A DNA stretch of 64,000 nucleotides, from positions 548,969 to 612,968 of the forward strand of contig JAIXMN010000023.1 of the NCBI GenBank assembly GCA_025716815.1, written 5' to 3'. The position numbers were made by a program, and so were the translations under genes. Numbering within the stretch: the stretch's first letter is position 1; every line of letters begins with the position of its first letter. Shown in pieces: positions 46,475-56,343 of the stretch. The stretch comes from Dichotomocladium elegans. Lineage: Eukaryota > Mucoromycota > Mucoromycetes > Mucorales > Lichtheimiaceae. Under the pieces are notes generated by a model that saw only the letters and a program-made list of their open reading frames with translations, searched no databases and was not told the DNA's origin.

Positions 46475-47696
46475 ATGACAGCTTCCTCTACCAAAAAGCT
46501 TATAGCTTTTACCCAATTTCAGGACACTGGTATAACATGAAAAATAAAAGAGTTTCAGCAACACATTCACAGGACTCATTCGCCAGGCGACAAGCAGAAT
46601 TTGAAACAAATCTACCTTCCATGTCCTCGCACTGGTAAAAAGATTTTTATACGCCATACAACAAAGCGCTACACCTGATTCAACTCGTCTAAAACAATAA
46701 CAAAACGTTAGGCAAACCTACAATCTACTTTTGTGATGGCACGCATTTATATGAATTACAAAAAGTTACTGGTGCAGGACGTAAGACGTCCTGGCTAGTT
46801 GACAATTACCTCTATGAAGGTAAAAAAAAAAATCAGTCGCGAGAACGCATCCGATCGATAACCCGGTTTCCTGTAAAATTACAATACCAGATGGAGCCTG
46901 CTATTGTATCTCTCTTATTGATCCTCTCTTTATTGCCATTCCCCTCCTGGATAAAGCACGGCAACAGGTATATCTCCGGATACACATTGATGAATGAGAT
47001 CAATGTCTTTTTTATCCACAATGGCTATCTAGAACGCAGAATCCCAAGGTAAATTTCGGACGACAGACGATATTTTTAGTCCGAGCAACAAAAACGACGA
47101 CGAGGAAACCGCTACCTATCCCCAAAGCCTTTTGAACATACATGATTTTGAAGCGCAGCTGGCACATGTGTGCGATTCCCAAGAGGTGGCGCCTGGTTTG
47201 CGTGTGCATCGGCTCAACGATGCGAAAACATTAGAATGGCTTACAAAAAAGGTGGATCGCATTGCCGCTTGCTTTCTTGCATCACCACCACGAGCGTTGG
47301 ATTTCGAAACTCGTTCTCTCCCCCAAGAGGAAAAGCAAGGTGAGTATAATGTGAAATGCCGCTCTAGGAAGGAGGGATTTTAACAATGGATTGCATGCAA
47401 ACGTGTCAGTGGTCTTTCGGCAAGAAGCAGCGTATATGGTTGCAAAATATTTAACAGACACACGCTTTATGCAACTTCTGGCACACTTGGACGTGGAAGA
47501 GATCAACGATAGCACGGCCAGCGCAACCGCAAATACAATGAATGATATCTCTGTGTTCTTCCAACAATCTGTAACCGAGCCTATGAATATGTCTGAGGTT
47601 TCTTCGAAGCGTAAGAAACCAGATGTTCCACGAAGCCTTGCTAATGTGAACACGAAGGGAATGAAGCCGTTGACATCGTTCTTTGCAAAAAAATAA
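46475..47696 (+). CDS. Ribonuclease H2 subunit B
   Basis: Model: join(46475..46529, 46587..46634, 46712..46819, 46891..46967, 47033..47339, 47410..47696), 293 aa. RNase H2 removes ribonucleotides from DNA and degrades RNA-DNA hybrids; subunit B is a scaffold that links the trimer to PCNA. Landmarks: YLPCPRTGKPTIYFCDG (joined over intron 2), KTSWLVDNYLYEDGA, LIDPLFIAIPLLDKARQQ, GKFRTTDDIF, KTLEWLTKKVDRI, and the C-terminal PIP-box-like MKPLTSFFAKK, which fits subunit B well. The first two exons are the least certain, chosen by phase and because they remove in-frame stops. The bidirectional region upstream is shared with kinesin. Confidence 0.88.
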
Positions 47697-47785
47697 AACA
47701 TGCCTCGCTTAAATAGCCCGCCAAACCGCAATGTAAACTCCGCTCGCCTGTCCCTTTTTTATATATATTGTTTGCGAACGATCCT

Positions 47786-48620
47786 ATGGCAGACGTGGTT
47801 CTTTCCGAGTGCATCTCGTCACAAATCCTCGACACCTTAAAACAACTAGAGAACCAACTCGATCAGTTACGGTAAGTCAAATGCAATGCGCATCAAATGG
47901 GTCATGTATGCTTTTCTAACACAGAGAGACAAACGCCCATTTTCGTAGACATGAGCAGAACGCGCTTGGTCAGTCGATAGCAGATGCTTCTGGCCACATT
48001 GCGAGCGATCTTGATGAACTTGTTCGTATGAAAGAAACGGTACGCGAGCACTTTATTTCCCGCGCTTTTTATTAGGCAGCAATGACATACATGGGTACTT
48101 AAAATACATATGGCTGCTTCAGATGGCGAAAGTATCTGCATATTACACCAAACTCCTTTCACTGCGGTCCACGATGACCATGCTGTCAACGCGAGCAGGG
48201 CAACTCCACCGGCGAGCTGATAAGCTCAAGCAAATTAAGCTCCAATACCTCTCTCAGATCGATACCATTCGACGGACAGAACAAGAGCGCGATCAGATCA
48301 TTGCCGCCCGGGTCATTACACCATCACCATCGAAAGCAGTAATCGTTACCCCTCTGTCACCTACCAGTACCAGATCTTCACCTCGACAAATACCCACAGC
48401 TCCAACCCCCGCCGGAGAGATGGACACAATGCCTACCAGCGACCCAGACGCTCCCTCAACAGGGACCACAATCTCCACGGTATCAGATACGCAGATAATG
48501 ACAGTGCCGAAGAAAGTGAAGAAGAAGAAGGCAAAGGCTCGCGAGGTGGCCATCAGTGATGAATCCTGGACTCCAAAACGAACCTCGTCTAGTATATCTT
48601 TTGGTTCTAATAAAAATTGA
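47786..48620 (+). CDS. BLOC-1 subunit 6 (pallidin)-like coiled-coil protein
   Basis: Model: join(47786..47871, 47925..48039, 48123..48620), 232 aa. The first ~130 residues are helical and coiled-coil; YYTKLLSLRSTMTMLSTRAG followed by QLHRRADKLKQIK resembles the pallidin segment that holds a YHAKLVNIRKEMLML-type motif. Pallidin is part of BLOC-1, which sorts cargo from endosomes to lysosome-related compartments. The C-terminal half is Pro/Ser/Thr-rich with a basic patch (KKVKKKKAKARE) and is probably disordered. The start lies 89 bp after the RNase H2B stop on the same strand. The function is inferred from a modest resemblance; another short coiled-coil subunit (BORC, SNAPIN type) is possible. 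Confidence 0.6.
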
Positions 48621-48788
48621 GCCGCTTCTTATTCCCACATTGGTCTTTAATCTTTACACGCAAGGAGGCGGATATCTCTCATCGAACTGTCGACATTGAC
48701 CCTAAAAGTCGAAATTACCGCAGAGGTGTGTGCGTTCCACTTTGGCAGATCTGAACAAGCTCTTTTGTAAACGATCATTATTCAGCGT

Positions 48789-49088
48789 GAATTTCTCAGT
48801 CGAGGTGCCATTCCGCTTAAAGTTTGAGTCGAGATGTCGTTCAGCAATATCTGCACCTCATCACCGTAACCCTTCCACCCACGCTCCGCTCAATTGCTGA
48901 TCCTCTTCACTTACAAAGTCCAAGGCAGCGTTTTTAAAATCCAACTCAGTATTGCGCCATGGCATGATAGATATCACACGGCTACCAACGCCTAGTATTT
49001 GCATCTCGCTAGAGACAAGCGGTGCGTTAAGCGAGTCGACGTAGATCTGAGTAGCGACTTTACAGAAGTCATTTGCTTCATGTAGGCG
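48789..49088 (-). pseudogene. Remnant of an unnamed coding gene
   Basis: On the reverse strand an uninterrupted 75-codon stretch (49088-48861) reads LHEANDFCKVATQIYVDSLN, then ISIMPWRNTELDFKNAALDF and a stop. A shifted frame continues with GYGDEVQILLNDISTQTLSG to about 48789. There is no start codon at the 5' end, and a stop precedes the open segment. The composition is that of a real protein, so I take it as a gene relic broken by a frameshift. The family is not recognised. Confidence 0.35.
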
Positions 49089-49258
49089 TTATGACCGACC
49101 AATTTCTGGGAGTGGTTTCACAGGATATAACGCGGACCGATGCTCACACATAATGCATTAACCCTGAACTATGATCATACAAGCAGCTTATTCATTGGCA
49201 TTGTGGTATAATGGATATATAGGGTCGGTCTTAACCATTATGGTAGTAGCGCTTTACG

Positions 49259-49860
49259 AAGAAAATGTCGCATAAAGTAATACAAAATTGTCGTATCAAC
49301 AGGTAAAAAGATTTCGTTAGTCAACAGAAAACATGACAGTAACCCATCCCCTTTAGACTTTAACTAGCTAATCCAGCACACACCAGGCGTATCAAGATGT
49401 GCACATGGCGATAGCCACGGCGGAGGATTGGTGGTGCACCAAGAGCAGCGGTAGCAAGGACAGCCAACGCCAGGAGCAAACGGCAAGGGCACGACAGCAG
49501 CAGCATCGATGCACGGCAGAGACATAGCAGTAACGACATCAGATGCAACCGCAAGAACACGCTGGGGTCACAATGGCATGTACAAAGCTGGCGAAACGCG
49601 GATCACCGACAAATTTCACTGGTTGAGCTGGGCGACAAGGAACACAACACAAAAAAATGAGAGCACCGTCGATAAAAACAATGAAAGAAGCAAAAAAGGG
49701 GAAGGCCCTGCCCAAAGGCAGCCAAATCGCGACCCCACCGCACGCTTCAATATCTGTTTAGGCCTCTCTTCTATGGCTCATAAAGTACAGATATGATTGA
49801 TCACTCTACAAAAGCCAGAATGTGCCAATTATGAATAAAAAGCAAACGAATATGAATACA
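49259..49860. mobile_element. Fragment D of the TIR transposon family with replaced interior
   Basis: The left part (aatgtcgcataaagtaatac, then attgtcgtatcaacaggtaa and aagatttcgttagtcaacag) matches the subterminal block of copies B and C (39418-39490, 58099-58185). The right part (atggctcataaagtacag, then attgatcactctacaaaa) is a diverged version of the block with catcaagcacgggtacgatt. The middle is unlike the other copies. No terminus with TA could be defined, so the element is old or a distinct subfamily. Confidence 0.5.
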
Positions 49861-51059
49861 CATACCGGATAACTCATGGACGAGAGACCAAGGATGGTTT
49901 TGTTAAAGAGGTAAATATATATATCACTTGATGTATATGAAATTCTGGCTTCCGGTTTTTATTCACTTATGGAGCTCCCGACTTCTACACTATGATGATG
50001 CAAAGAAAGTCATGATAGAGTAAAGGTTTCACGATTGCTGTGAATACTGTGTTGAGTTATAATTGTACAGGATTCCCTCCTCTTGGTCTTGCTCCATCAT
50101 CGCAGGCTAGCGAGAATCATGTGTCATGCACAGATAATGATAATGAGTGACAGGATTGAGGCGAGAGAGAATTGCGTCATTACCTTGAGGATGTAGAATA
50201 ACCGACTCGATGATATCGACTATCAGGCCTGGTCGACGTATACTTTGTTACAGTAGATATACGTCATTCATCATTCAAGTATGGTATCATACCTTGGCGA
50301 TCCATAATGCTATTTTGTTGCCGCGATCAGTCGCCGTAGGGCACTGCTAGAATCAATATATATATATATATATTCACTATGAGCAGTAAATCTAATACAC
50401 AGTATAATATCATACTTTTTGGACACATGTTTGTGAACGTGTAAATGAGGAATGTAGGCATAAACTTTGACAAGATGGAAGCAGGACTAGTTATACCACA
50501 GAAACCTGGCGTGACCTTTCACTCTCGATAAGGTGTTAGCTGAGTGGAATCTATAGAAGATACCACCCAGGTCAAACCGGTGTTATTTACTGTACTCCTG
50601 CAAAGAGAGGACTTTGCGCTCCACCGATGCGCCGCTGTCGCTTTTTCTACTTACTCGCCGATCCCGCTCTTACAATACAGCGCTGCTCAGATACCAACGG
50701 TACTGACCCAGTACGGCTTCTATGTGCGTGCATCCCACTTCGCCAGAGCTCCTCTTGGTCAGTCAATGTAGTGCCTTTGCGAGTAACCTCTAAGAGCGGC
50801 GAACTCTTCGCACCAGAAGGTTTTTACGCCTCAGTGCGAACCATGACATAACGGACTTGTTGATGAATAGCCTAGATGGATAAAAACAATCGTTACGCAG
50901 TATTGAGTGTATGGAATATTAAGTTTAAAAAGAAAACAGGAACTTGCTTGAAAAAGAGGGACGAGGACGAAAGGAACGACGAAAACCATCCATTCCTAAT
51001 CTACACATTATAAGTTGCGTACAAAAAGAAAGTGCAGAAGAAGATTGCTCACTCATTTT
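49861..51059. other. Gene-poor region
   Basis: About 1.2 kb without recognisable gene, RNA or intact repeat. An (AT)n run occurs at about 50356-50372. The 75-codon frame at 50544-50771 has no partner exons. Confidence 0.4.
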
Positions 51060-51530
51060 TACTCCAGGGGCTGCCCGTTATAATGACATCGTTACAATAA
51101 TATCTCGCTAAAGCAATACGCTTTTATGGGACCATATTGACCGGGCAGCGCTTATTCTAACTCGTTATAGTGATAATTCGTTATAGCGATATGATTTGGT
51201 GGGAATCAAGGGTATCGCTATAACGGGCGACCATTGTAGTGAATCAAATCAACAAGGACTGTGTTAAAGCAAATGAAATTCTTTTGCGAGCCAATCCAAG
51301 CCCTCTTTTTTGAAGGAAAAAATAAAACCGATGCTCTCACAATCACACTTGTTGAGTCACGTGCTTCATCCATCTTTGGAAAAGCAGAATACATAGAGAG
51401 CTGTGAGGGCACACGGTAAATTGGATGCAAGCCTTTTGCCACTACCCGAATCTCTTGGGTGATATCAAATCTTGGCGACGGCCTACTGTAGTGAGTGTTT
51501 CATCCATATTAAGCAAAGACAATATCTCGT
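51060..51530 (-). mobile_element. Remnant of a pogo/Tigger-like DNA transposon
   Basis: A perfect 13-bp inverted repeat, CGTTATAGCGATA (51179-51191) and TATCGCTATAACG (51213-51225), lies in a stretch rich in related cGTTATA phrases from 51076 on, like the subterminal repeats of pogo-type elements. About 270 bp further, the reverse strand reads LLNMDETLTT (about 51515-51486); NMDET is a common catalytic motif of pogo/jerky-type DDE transposases. The reading frame is broken nearby. The opposite end of the element was not found. Confidence 0.4.
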
Positions 51531-52679
51531 AATAATGTGTGCTGCTTAAGATACGTAGTGACTCGGAATCGTTTCGTATATATTTAAAGCATTGTGGAAT
51601 TAAATGAGGAAGGGCAGTCGCGCTTTAATCACTACGTATAGGAAGTGAAAACGAGGTCAAGTAAGGAAAAGGATGATATATCTTCACGAGGACGTTCTTT
51701 CTCGCACTATTTACACATGGCCATTTAACATTCGTTTGTATCCAATATGCTGGTTGCATTTAATACAGCAAAAGTTCTAGTCTACAGCTTGCTCCAGAAC
51801 ATCGTTGATGCTAAAAGATACGGATCGGTGTATTGATAGTTGCGTCGCAGCGGAAATTGTGGATGTTGATTGTTCTAGAGGGCAGTGGACTGGATGAATG
51901 CGTATGCCAAAGTGTTGTTCTGCTATGTGGCAGTAATTTGAATTGTATTTCAAAGTAACCCCCCCCCAATTGTGTAGTTTCGTGCACTGTTGGGGAATAA
52001 TCAGAATAGTGTGCACGTGGACGAATACCGTAAGCTGGGACTGTTCATAGCAGACAAGGAAATAGGACACCAATTCGTTGTCATATCGTCCAACTCGACC
52101 GCATACAATAACAGGACACATATGATTCCTCTGCGGGAGTGAACAGCCATCGATTGACGTTTGAGGGTTACCACTTTCGGGTGGAATGCGAACATGGCAG
52201 GGTTTTTGCGTTAAAGACGGCAGAGACCGAAACAGCCGTGCAGATGAGACGTCGTCACCCTTGATCCGATGGGCAAATTCAGCTTATTGCATCGTTGGCT
52301 GCTATGGTTATTCGATCATCGTATTGATGCCGACGCGGGAATAGCTTGGATTTCCGTACAAAAAGTGTTTGAGACTTCCGTTGTCATGTCAGGTGCGTGC
52401 GTGATGTACTTTGTTTATCGACAGGCAGATAGCTTTGTTCTGTCGTAGATTGTATTTCCCTGGTTCTCGGTCTTTGGTTTTTTCTTCGATTCTTGTCCCT
52501 CTTGGTATTGTTCGTCGATATATGCTCCTTTCCTTCCTTCGTTGCACATTGGACTTGTCTTTTCTTCTCCTCTCTGTATTTCTGTTCTTCTTTTTTCGTT
52601 CTTGCTTTTCTTCTTTGGCTATCAAAATTACTTTGCCCTTTTCTTTCTCTTTTCGTTTTCCTTATTATTCTTTTTCTTT
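51531..52679. other. Gene-poor region after the pogo-like remnant
   Basis: About 1.1 kb. Several open frames of 60-115 codons occur but none has motifs; part may be further decayed transposon. It passes gradually into pyrimidine-rich sequence after 52430. Confidence 0.4.
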
Positions 52680-52958
52680 TCTTGTTCTTTTTTCATGCTC
52701 TTTTTTCATGCTCTTTTTTCATGCTCTTTTTTCATGCTCTTTTTTCATGCTATTTTTTCATGTATGTTTATGTTTATGTTCATGTTCTTTTTCTTTTATC
52801 TTGCTCATGTTCTTTTTCTTTTATCTTGTTCATGTTCTTTTTCTTTTATCTTGTTCATGTTCTTTTTCTTTTTCTTTTTCTTGTTAATGTTCTTTTTTTG
52901 TTCATGTTCTTGTTCATGTTCTTGTTCATGTTCTTGATCCTGTTCTTTTCCATATTCT

Positions 52959-52991
<33 letters not shown>

Positions 52992-53140
52992 CCGTGTTCA
53001 TGTTCATGTTCTTGTTCATGTTTTTTTTCTTTTCTTGTTCTTTTCTTTTCTTGTTCTTTTTCTTTTTCTTTTTTTTTCTTTTTTTTTTCTTTTACTTTTT
53101 CTTGTTCATGTTCTTGTTTTTGATCTTGCTCTTGCATATC
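52680..53140. repeat. Pyrimidine-rich tandem-repeat tract
   Basis: About 460 bp made almost only of T, C and short ATG/GTG interruptions on the plus strand. Discernible units: a 14-bp unit TCATGCTCTTTTTT repeated about five times (52690-52755), a ~25-bp unit with ATCTTGTTCATG repeated three times (52785-52860), then TTCTTGTTCATG and GTTCGTGTTCGTG units (52890-53030). It creates spurious open frames in all three plus frames and a Glu/Lys/His-rich frame on the minus strand (52805-53152). Confidence 0.85.
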
Positions 53141-54770
53141 TGCGTTTTGCACACCGTTCCATAGTCATATTAACATAACCGGGATGCGGTCTTTATCGTG
53201 TTCTTTAGTCTAGTGACGATGGTTTTGCACGTTGCAGGCCGTTTCGTTTGGAGTAGCGCCTAAGCAATGGTCCTTCATACTCTTGACTTGGTAATGCATC
53301 TGGCAAATCGATAACGAAGATGATCTCCTTGGCGAAGACGGTTTAGTGGGTGCGTTTTTCCCCAGAGGATTGCGTCGAACGTATATGAAACGCACATTTT
53401 TAAGGACACCGTAATAGCTGTACGCTGTCGAATATGCTGGGGTTTTGATGATGGAGGTTTATCGCCGACCTTTGGGCCACATTCATTTTCGCACGAAGCA
53501 CCGCCATTTCTTAATCAAGAATGGAAACTTGCACTGAGAATGACATCACCAAATATGAGCTACGGCCTGTGCGATGCGCTGTGGATATTGCTGAAAGAGC
53601 GTACGCGTATACAATCGCTTATTTCCGCCGAAGTTGGTAGTTGCTGCCCTCATTGTTGGACGTCTTCATTCGTAGGACAACGACGCCGTAAGACAACAAT
53701 ACGTTTTACTCCCCGGACACTCCGATACGCGAGAATATAAACTCGCTGCCTTCGCCCAGAACTGCGTTGCACGCAGGGTAGGTCATGGGCCGCCTACCGG
53801 CTGGACAGAAGGGGGAGGTGATGGAGAGGGAGAAGAGGGACATCAGGATCGCCCACACGGAAAGCCATCGAGGGACGGTTTAGACGACTTCTTCTGCAGC
53901 TCCTATGATTTCTCAGCAACCTCCGAGCCCGCAACGCTTGGCTAACCCCCGCAAACCAACAACAGGCATACACACCGCACGCCCAGGGCTACTCTGCTCA
54001 AGTGCTACGGAGATTGCTACGAACCTTGATAAAATAAGTTATGTCTTATCTTCATGAACACATCTGGCGTACGTGTGTGGCTCTTTAAATGATGTGTCTG
54101 TTTTCTGAAATGGGAGTCCATGATATAAAAAATACCTGGTATGCGCTTAAGAGCGCAACGCCAGGCATTTGATGAGGAGACCTTTCATCCGGATAAAGGT
54201 AGTTAGTAAATAGATTTTCATGGTGCAGACAGTAGAAATGGAAAATATGCACTTACAGTAAAACAGTCGTTGTTGATGATGTGGAAACAGACTTTTTTCC
54301 ATGGTGCCGCATTGGTCACCGAATGCTCTCCTCAATTTTGAGCGTATTTCTTGCCTTGTAGGCTGCCAAAAGAAAAAGGTACACTTCTCGGTGTTCATGG
54401 AGATAAGACATAACTTACTTTATCAAGGTTCGAAGCAATCTCCGTTAGAATCGAGCAGAGATAACCCCAGACGGGCAGTGTGCAAGCCTGCTGCCGATCT
54501 GCGGAGGCGTCGCCAAAGCGCTGCAAACTCGAAGGCCGCTGATACTTTCATAGGAGCTACAAAAGAAGCCATCCTCCCCGGCCCAAGATGACTCCCGTGG
54601 GGTTCACCCTCCGTCCCATGAACTTGTCTCCCTGCTCCTCGGGGCGGGGGCGCGGCGGGGGAGGGGGAAGGAGGGAAACGTCGCCGAAATGGCCTATGAA
54701 AGCAAAAATAGTCAGTCTTTGTTGATTTAACTAGAGACAACACTTACCCGGGGGCCAAAACCACATCTGC
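53141..54770. other. Gene-poor region
   Basis: About 1.6 kb. Open frames up to ~106 codons were examined (53540-53740, 54147-54398, 54423-54743); none is convincing. A GTAAGT donor and TAG acceptor surround 54691-54745 on the reverse strand (start ATG near 54774, MSRCGFGP), so a small spliced transcript is conceivable, but the protein is Pro/Arg-rich and unrecognised. Confidence 0.35.
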
Positions 54771-55739
54771 TCATGGCGCGACGGCCACAAAGGGCGTCGC
54801 CACCACCTTCATCACCACGTCCCCATCACGCAGCATATACGGAATGCCGAAGCACTTCCGCATTGCTGGCGTGAGAGGGGGACGGGGATACGGCGCGTAG
54901 CGCCTGCAGCGCCGGCACACGTAGGATCGGCGGGGGGTGGGCGGAACACGCCGGCCAGACGCAGGGTGGGACGACGAGGTCGGAGCCAAGTCAATCTCCA
55001 CGCGCTTGCGGAGCTGGCCACGGACGCGGCGTGGGGGAAGAGGAGGATGCGGATACGGCGCATAGCGAGGTGTGGTGGCCCGATGCCGTGATGCACCTAC
55101 GCTATGGCCGGGGGAAGAGGAGGAGAAAGGAGTGGCGGGGCGCATGGCTTGAAGCCAGAGGCGCTGTTGCTGTTGGCGCTGTTGGCGCTGTTGCTGCTGA
55201 TGCTGCTGGTACTGCTGCTGTAACTGCTGCAAGTACAGCGCATCATCTCCTTCTCGTCGCTTCTGCTGCTGGCATGGGCGCACGGCCAGCAGCGCCTGCT
55301 TTGTGTAAGGTCCAAAGCGACGTTGAGCACGACCCGGAGTGACGCGCTGGCAAAGCGGACCACGCGATCCGCCTGCGCCCCGGGAAGACAAGGATGATCC
55401 AAAGCAGATCTCCGAAGAGACGCTTGTGGATACATCCGAGTCATACCCGGATGCGACAGGCAGTGCAGGCCGCGATTCCAGCATCGCCAGCACCGCGTCG
55501 ATGCCCGTTGCCGCCTTGTCCTCCCGTATGTGATGGCGGCGACGACGGAGACTGTAGCGAACAGGCGCCTGAGGGATGCTGTACGGCATTGCCCTCAACC
55601 ACCTCGCGCGGGCGGTTTTCCGGCCGGAGCACGGAGAAAAGATCGCTGTTGCTGTTGCTGTTGCTAACGCTGATGTTGCTGCTGCTGCTGAAGAATACAT
55701 CTTTGGCAAGAAGAAGAGGGAGGTGTGAGGATGGGACAT
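54771..55739 (-). CDS. Gln/Arg-rich hypothetical protein
   Basis: Open frame of about 320 codons (longer, 340, if the ATG at 55793 is used; I prefer 55739, MSHPHTSLFF, because a TATATAAA stretch lies just upstream). Composition is Arg-, Ser-, Pro- and Gln-rich. A (CTG/CAG)n stretch at about 55160-55265 encodes long Gln runs. Two copies of RYAPYP(H/R)PPL occur, at roughly residues 225-235 and 290-300 of the preferred protein. There is no domain or signal I recognise. GC content is clearly above the flanks. It could be a real disordered protein or a GC-rich accidental frame; the length argues mildly for the former. Confidence 0.4.
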   Translation of the reverse strand: MSHPHTSLFFLPKMYSSAAAATSALATATATAIFSPCSGRKTARARWLRAMPYSIPQAPVRYSLRRRRHHIREDKAATGIDAVLAMLESRPALPVASGYDSDVSTSVSSEICFGSSLSSRGAGGSRGPLCQRVTPGRAQRRFGPYTKQALLAVRPCQQQKRREGDDALYLQQLQQQYQQHQQQQRQQRQQQQRLWLQAMRPATPFSSSSPGHSVGASRHRATTPRYAPYPHPPLPPRRVRGQLRKRVEIDLAPTSSSHPASGRRVPPTPRRSYVCRRCRRYAPYPRPPLTPAMRKCFGIPYMLRDGDVVMKVVATPFVAVAP

Positions 55740-55791
55740 TTTATATATGCCTTTCCATTTTAGCGTGTGAACTAAAAAAAAAGTCACTACC

Positions 55792-56343
55792 ATAATCTTG
55801 CCATCAAAGCGCTAGAGCTCAATGTAATCACTTTTCATTACTTCACCTCATTTTGCTGTTAAACCAGCCTCTTGCGATTCTTCTCGAACTAACTACGTCC
55901 GATTTGACCCATTTTTTCGGCAAATGGCCGAGGTTTATCGTCAGGATGTCTTGTAGTCGGAGAGTCTCAAGGGTCACCCCTATTTCGGTGGCTCTAGCAA
56001 ATCAGATCCTTTCTAAAGTTAACGCCGATAATTTACGTAACCTCTTTGGCGGTCGAGATACGATCCCATAATCTTGCACCAAAACCTTAGAGCTCCATGT
56101 AACCGTTTTTCCTTTACTTCACCTCATTTTTGCTGTAAAACAGCCTCTTGCGATTCTTCTCGAACTAACTATGTCTGATTTGACCCATTTTTCGGCAAAC
56201 AGCGATGTTTTGGTCAAGGATGTGCTGTCGACAGCGACGTCCCAAGCGGTCACCCTTAGTTCGATGGCTCTAGGGAATCAGATTCTTTATCAACTGTGCG
56301 CTGAACAACCGTCTAAAAGACTTGGCAAACGGGATAAGCCAAT
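55792..56343. repeat. 276-bp tandem duplication with coding remnant
   Basis: Copy 1 (55792-56067) and copy 2 (56068-56343) both begin ATAATCTTGC and share long segments: cttcacctcatttt, then cctcttgcgattcttctcga, then gatttgacccattttt. Divergence is highest in the second half. Both encode a related short peptide (SDLTHF..., then VTP/VTL..., A(L/M)ANQIL or ALGNQIL), so the unit carries a gene fragment, now open for 60-70 codons in each copy but without further exons. Copy 1 abuts the upstream side of the Gln-rich ORF. Confidence 0.7.

Noticed and set aside
49197..49270. tRNA-like start (gcattgtggtataatggata)
   Set aside because: It resembles an A box, but no B box (GGTTCGANTCC) or acceptor-stem pairing follows within 80 nt.
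52493..53164. 223-codon open frame, and a Glu/Lys-rich frame on the other strand
   Set aside because: Both are produced by the pyrimidine tandem-repeat tract and have no non-repetitive content.
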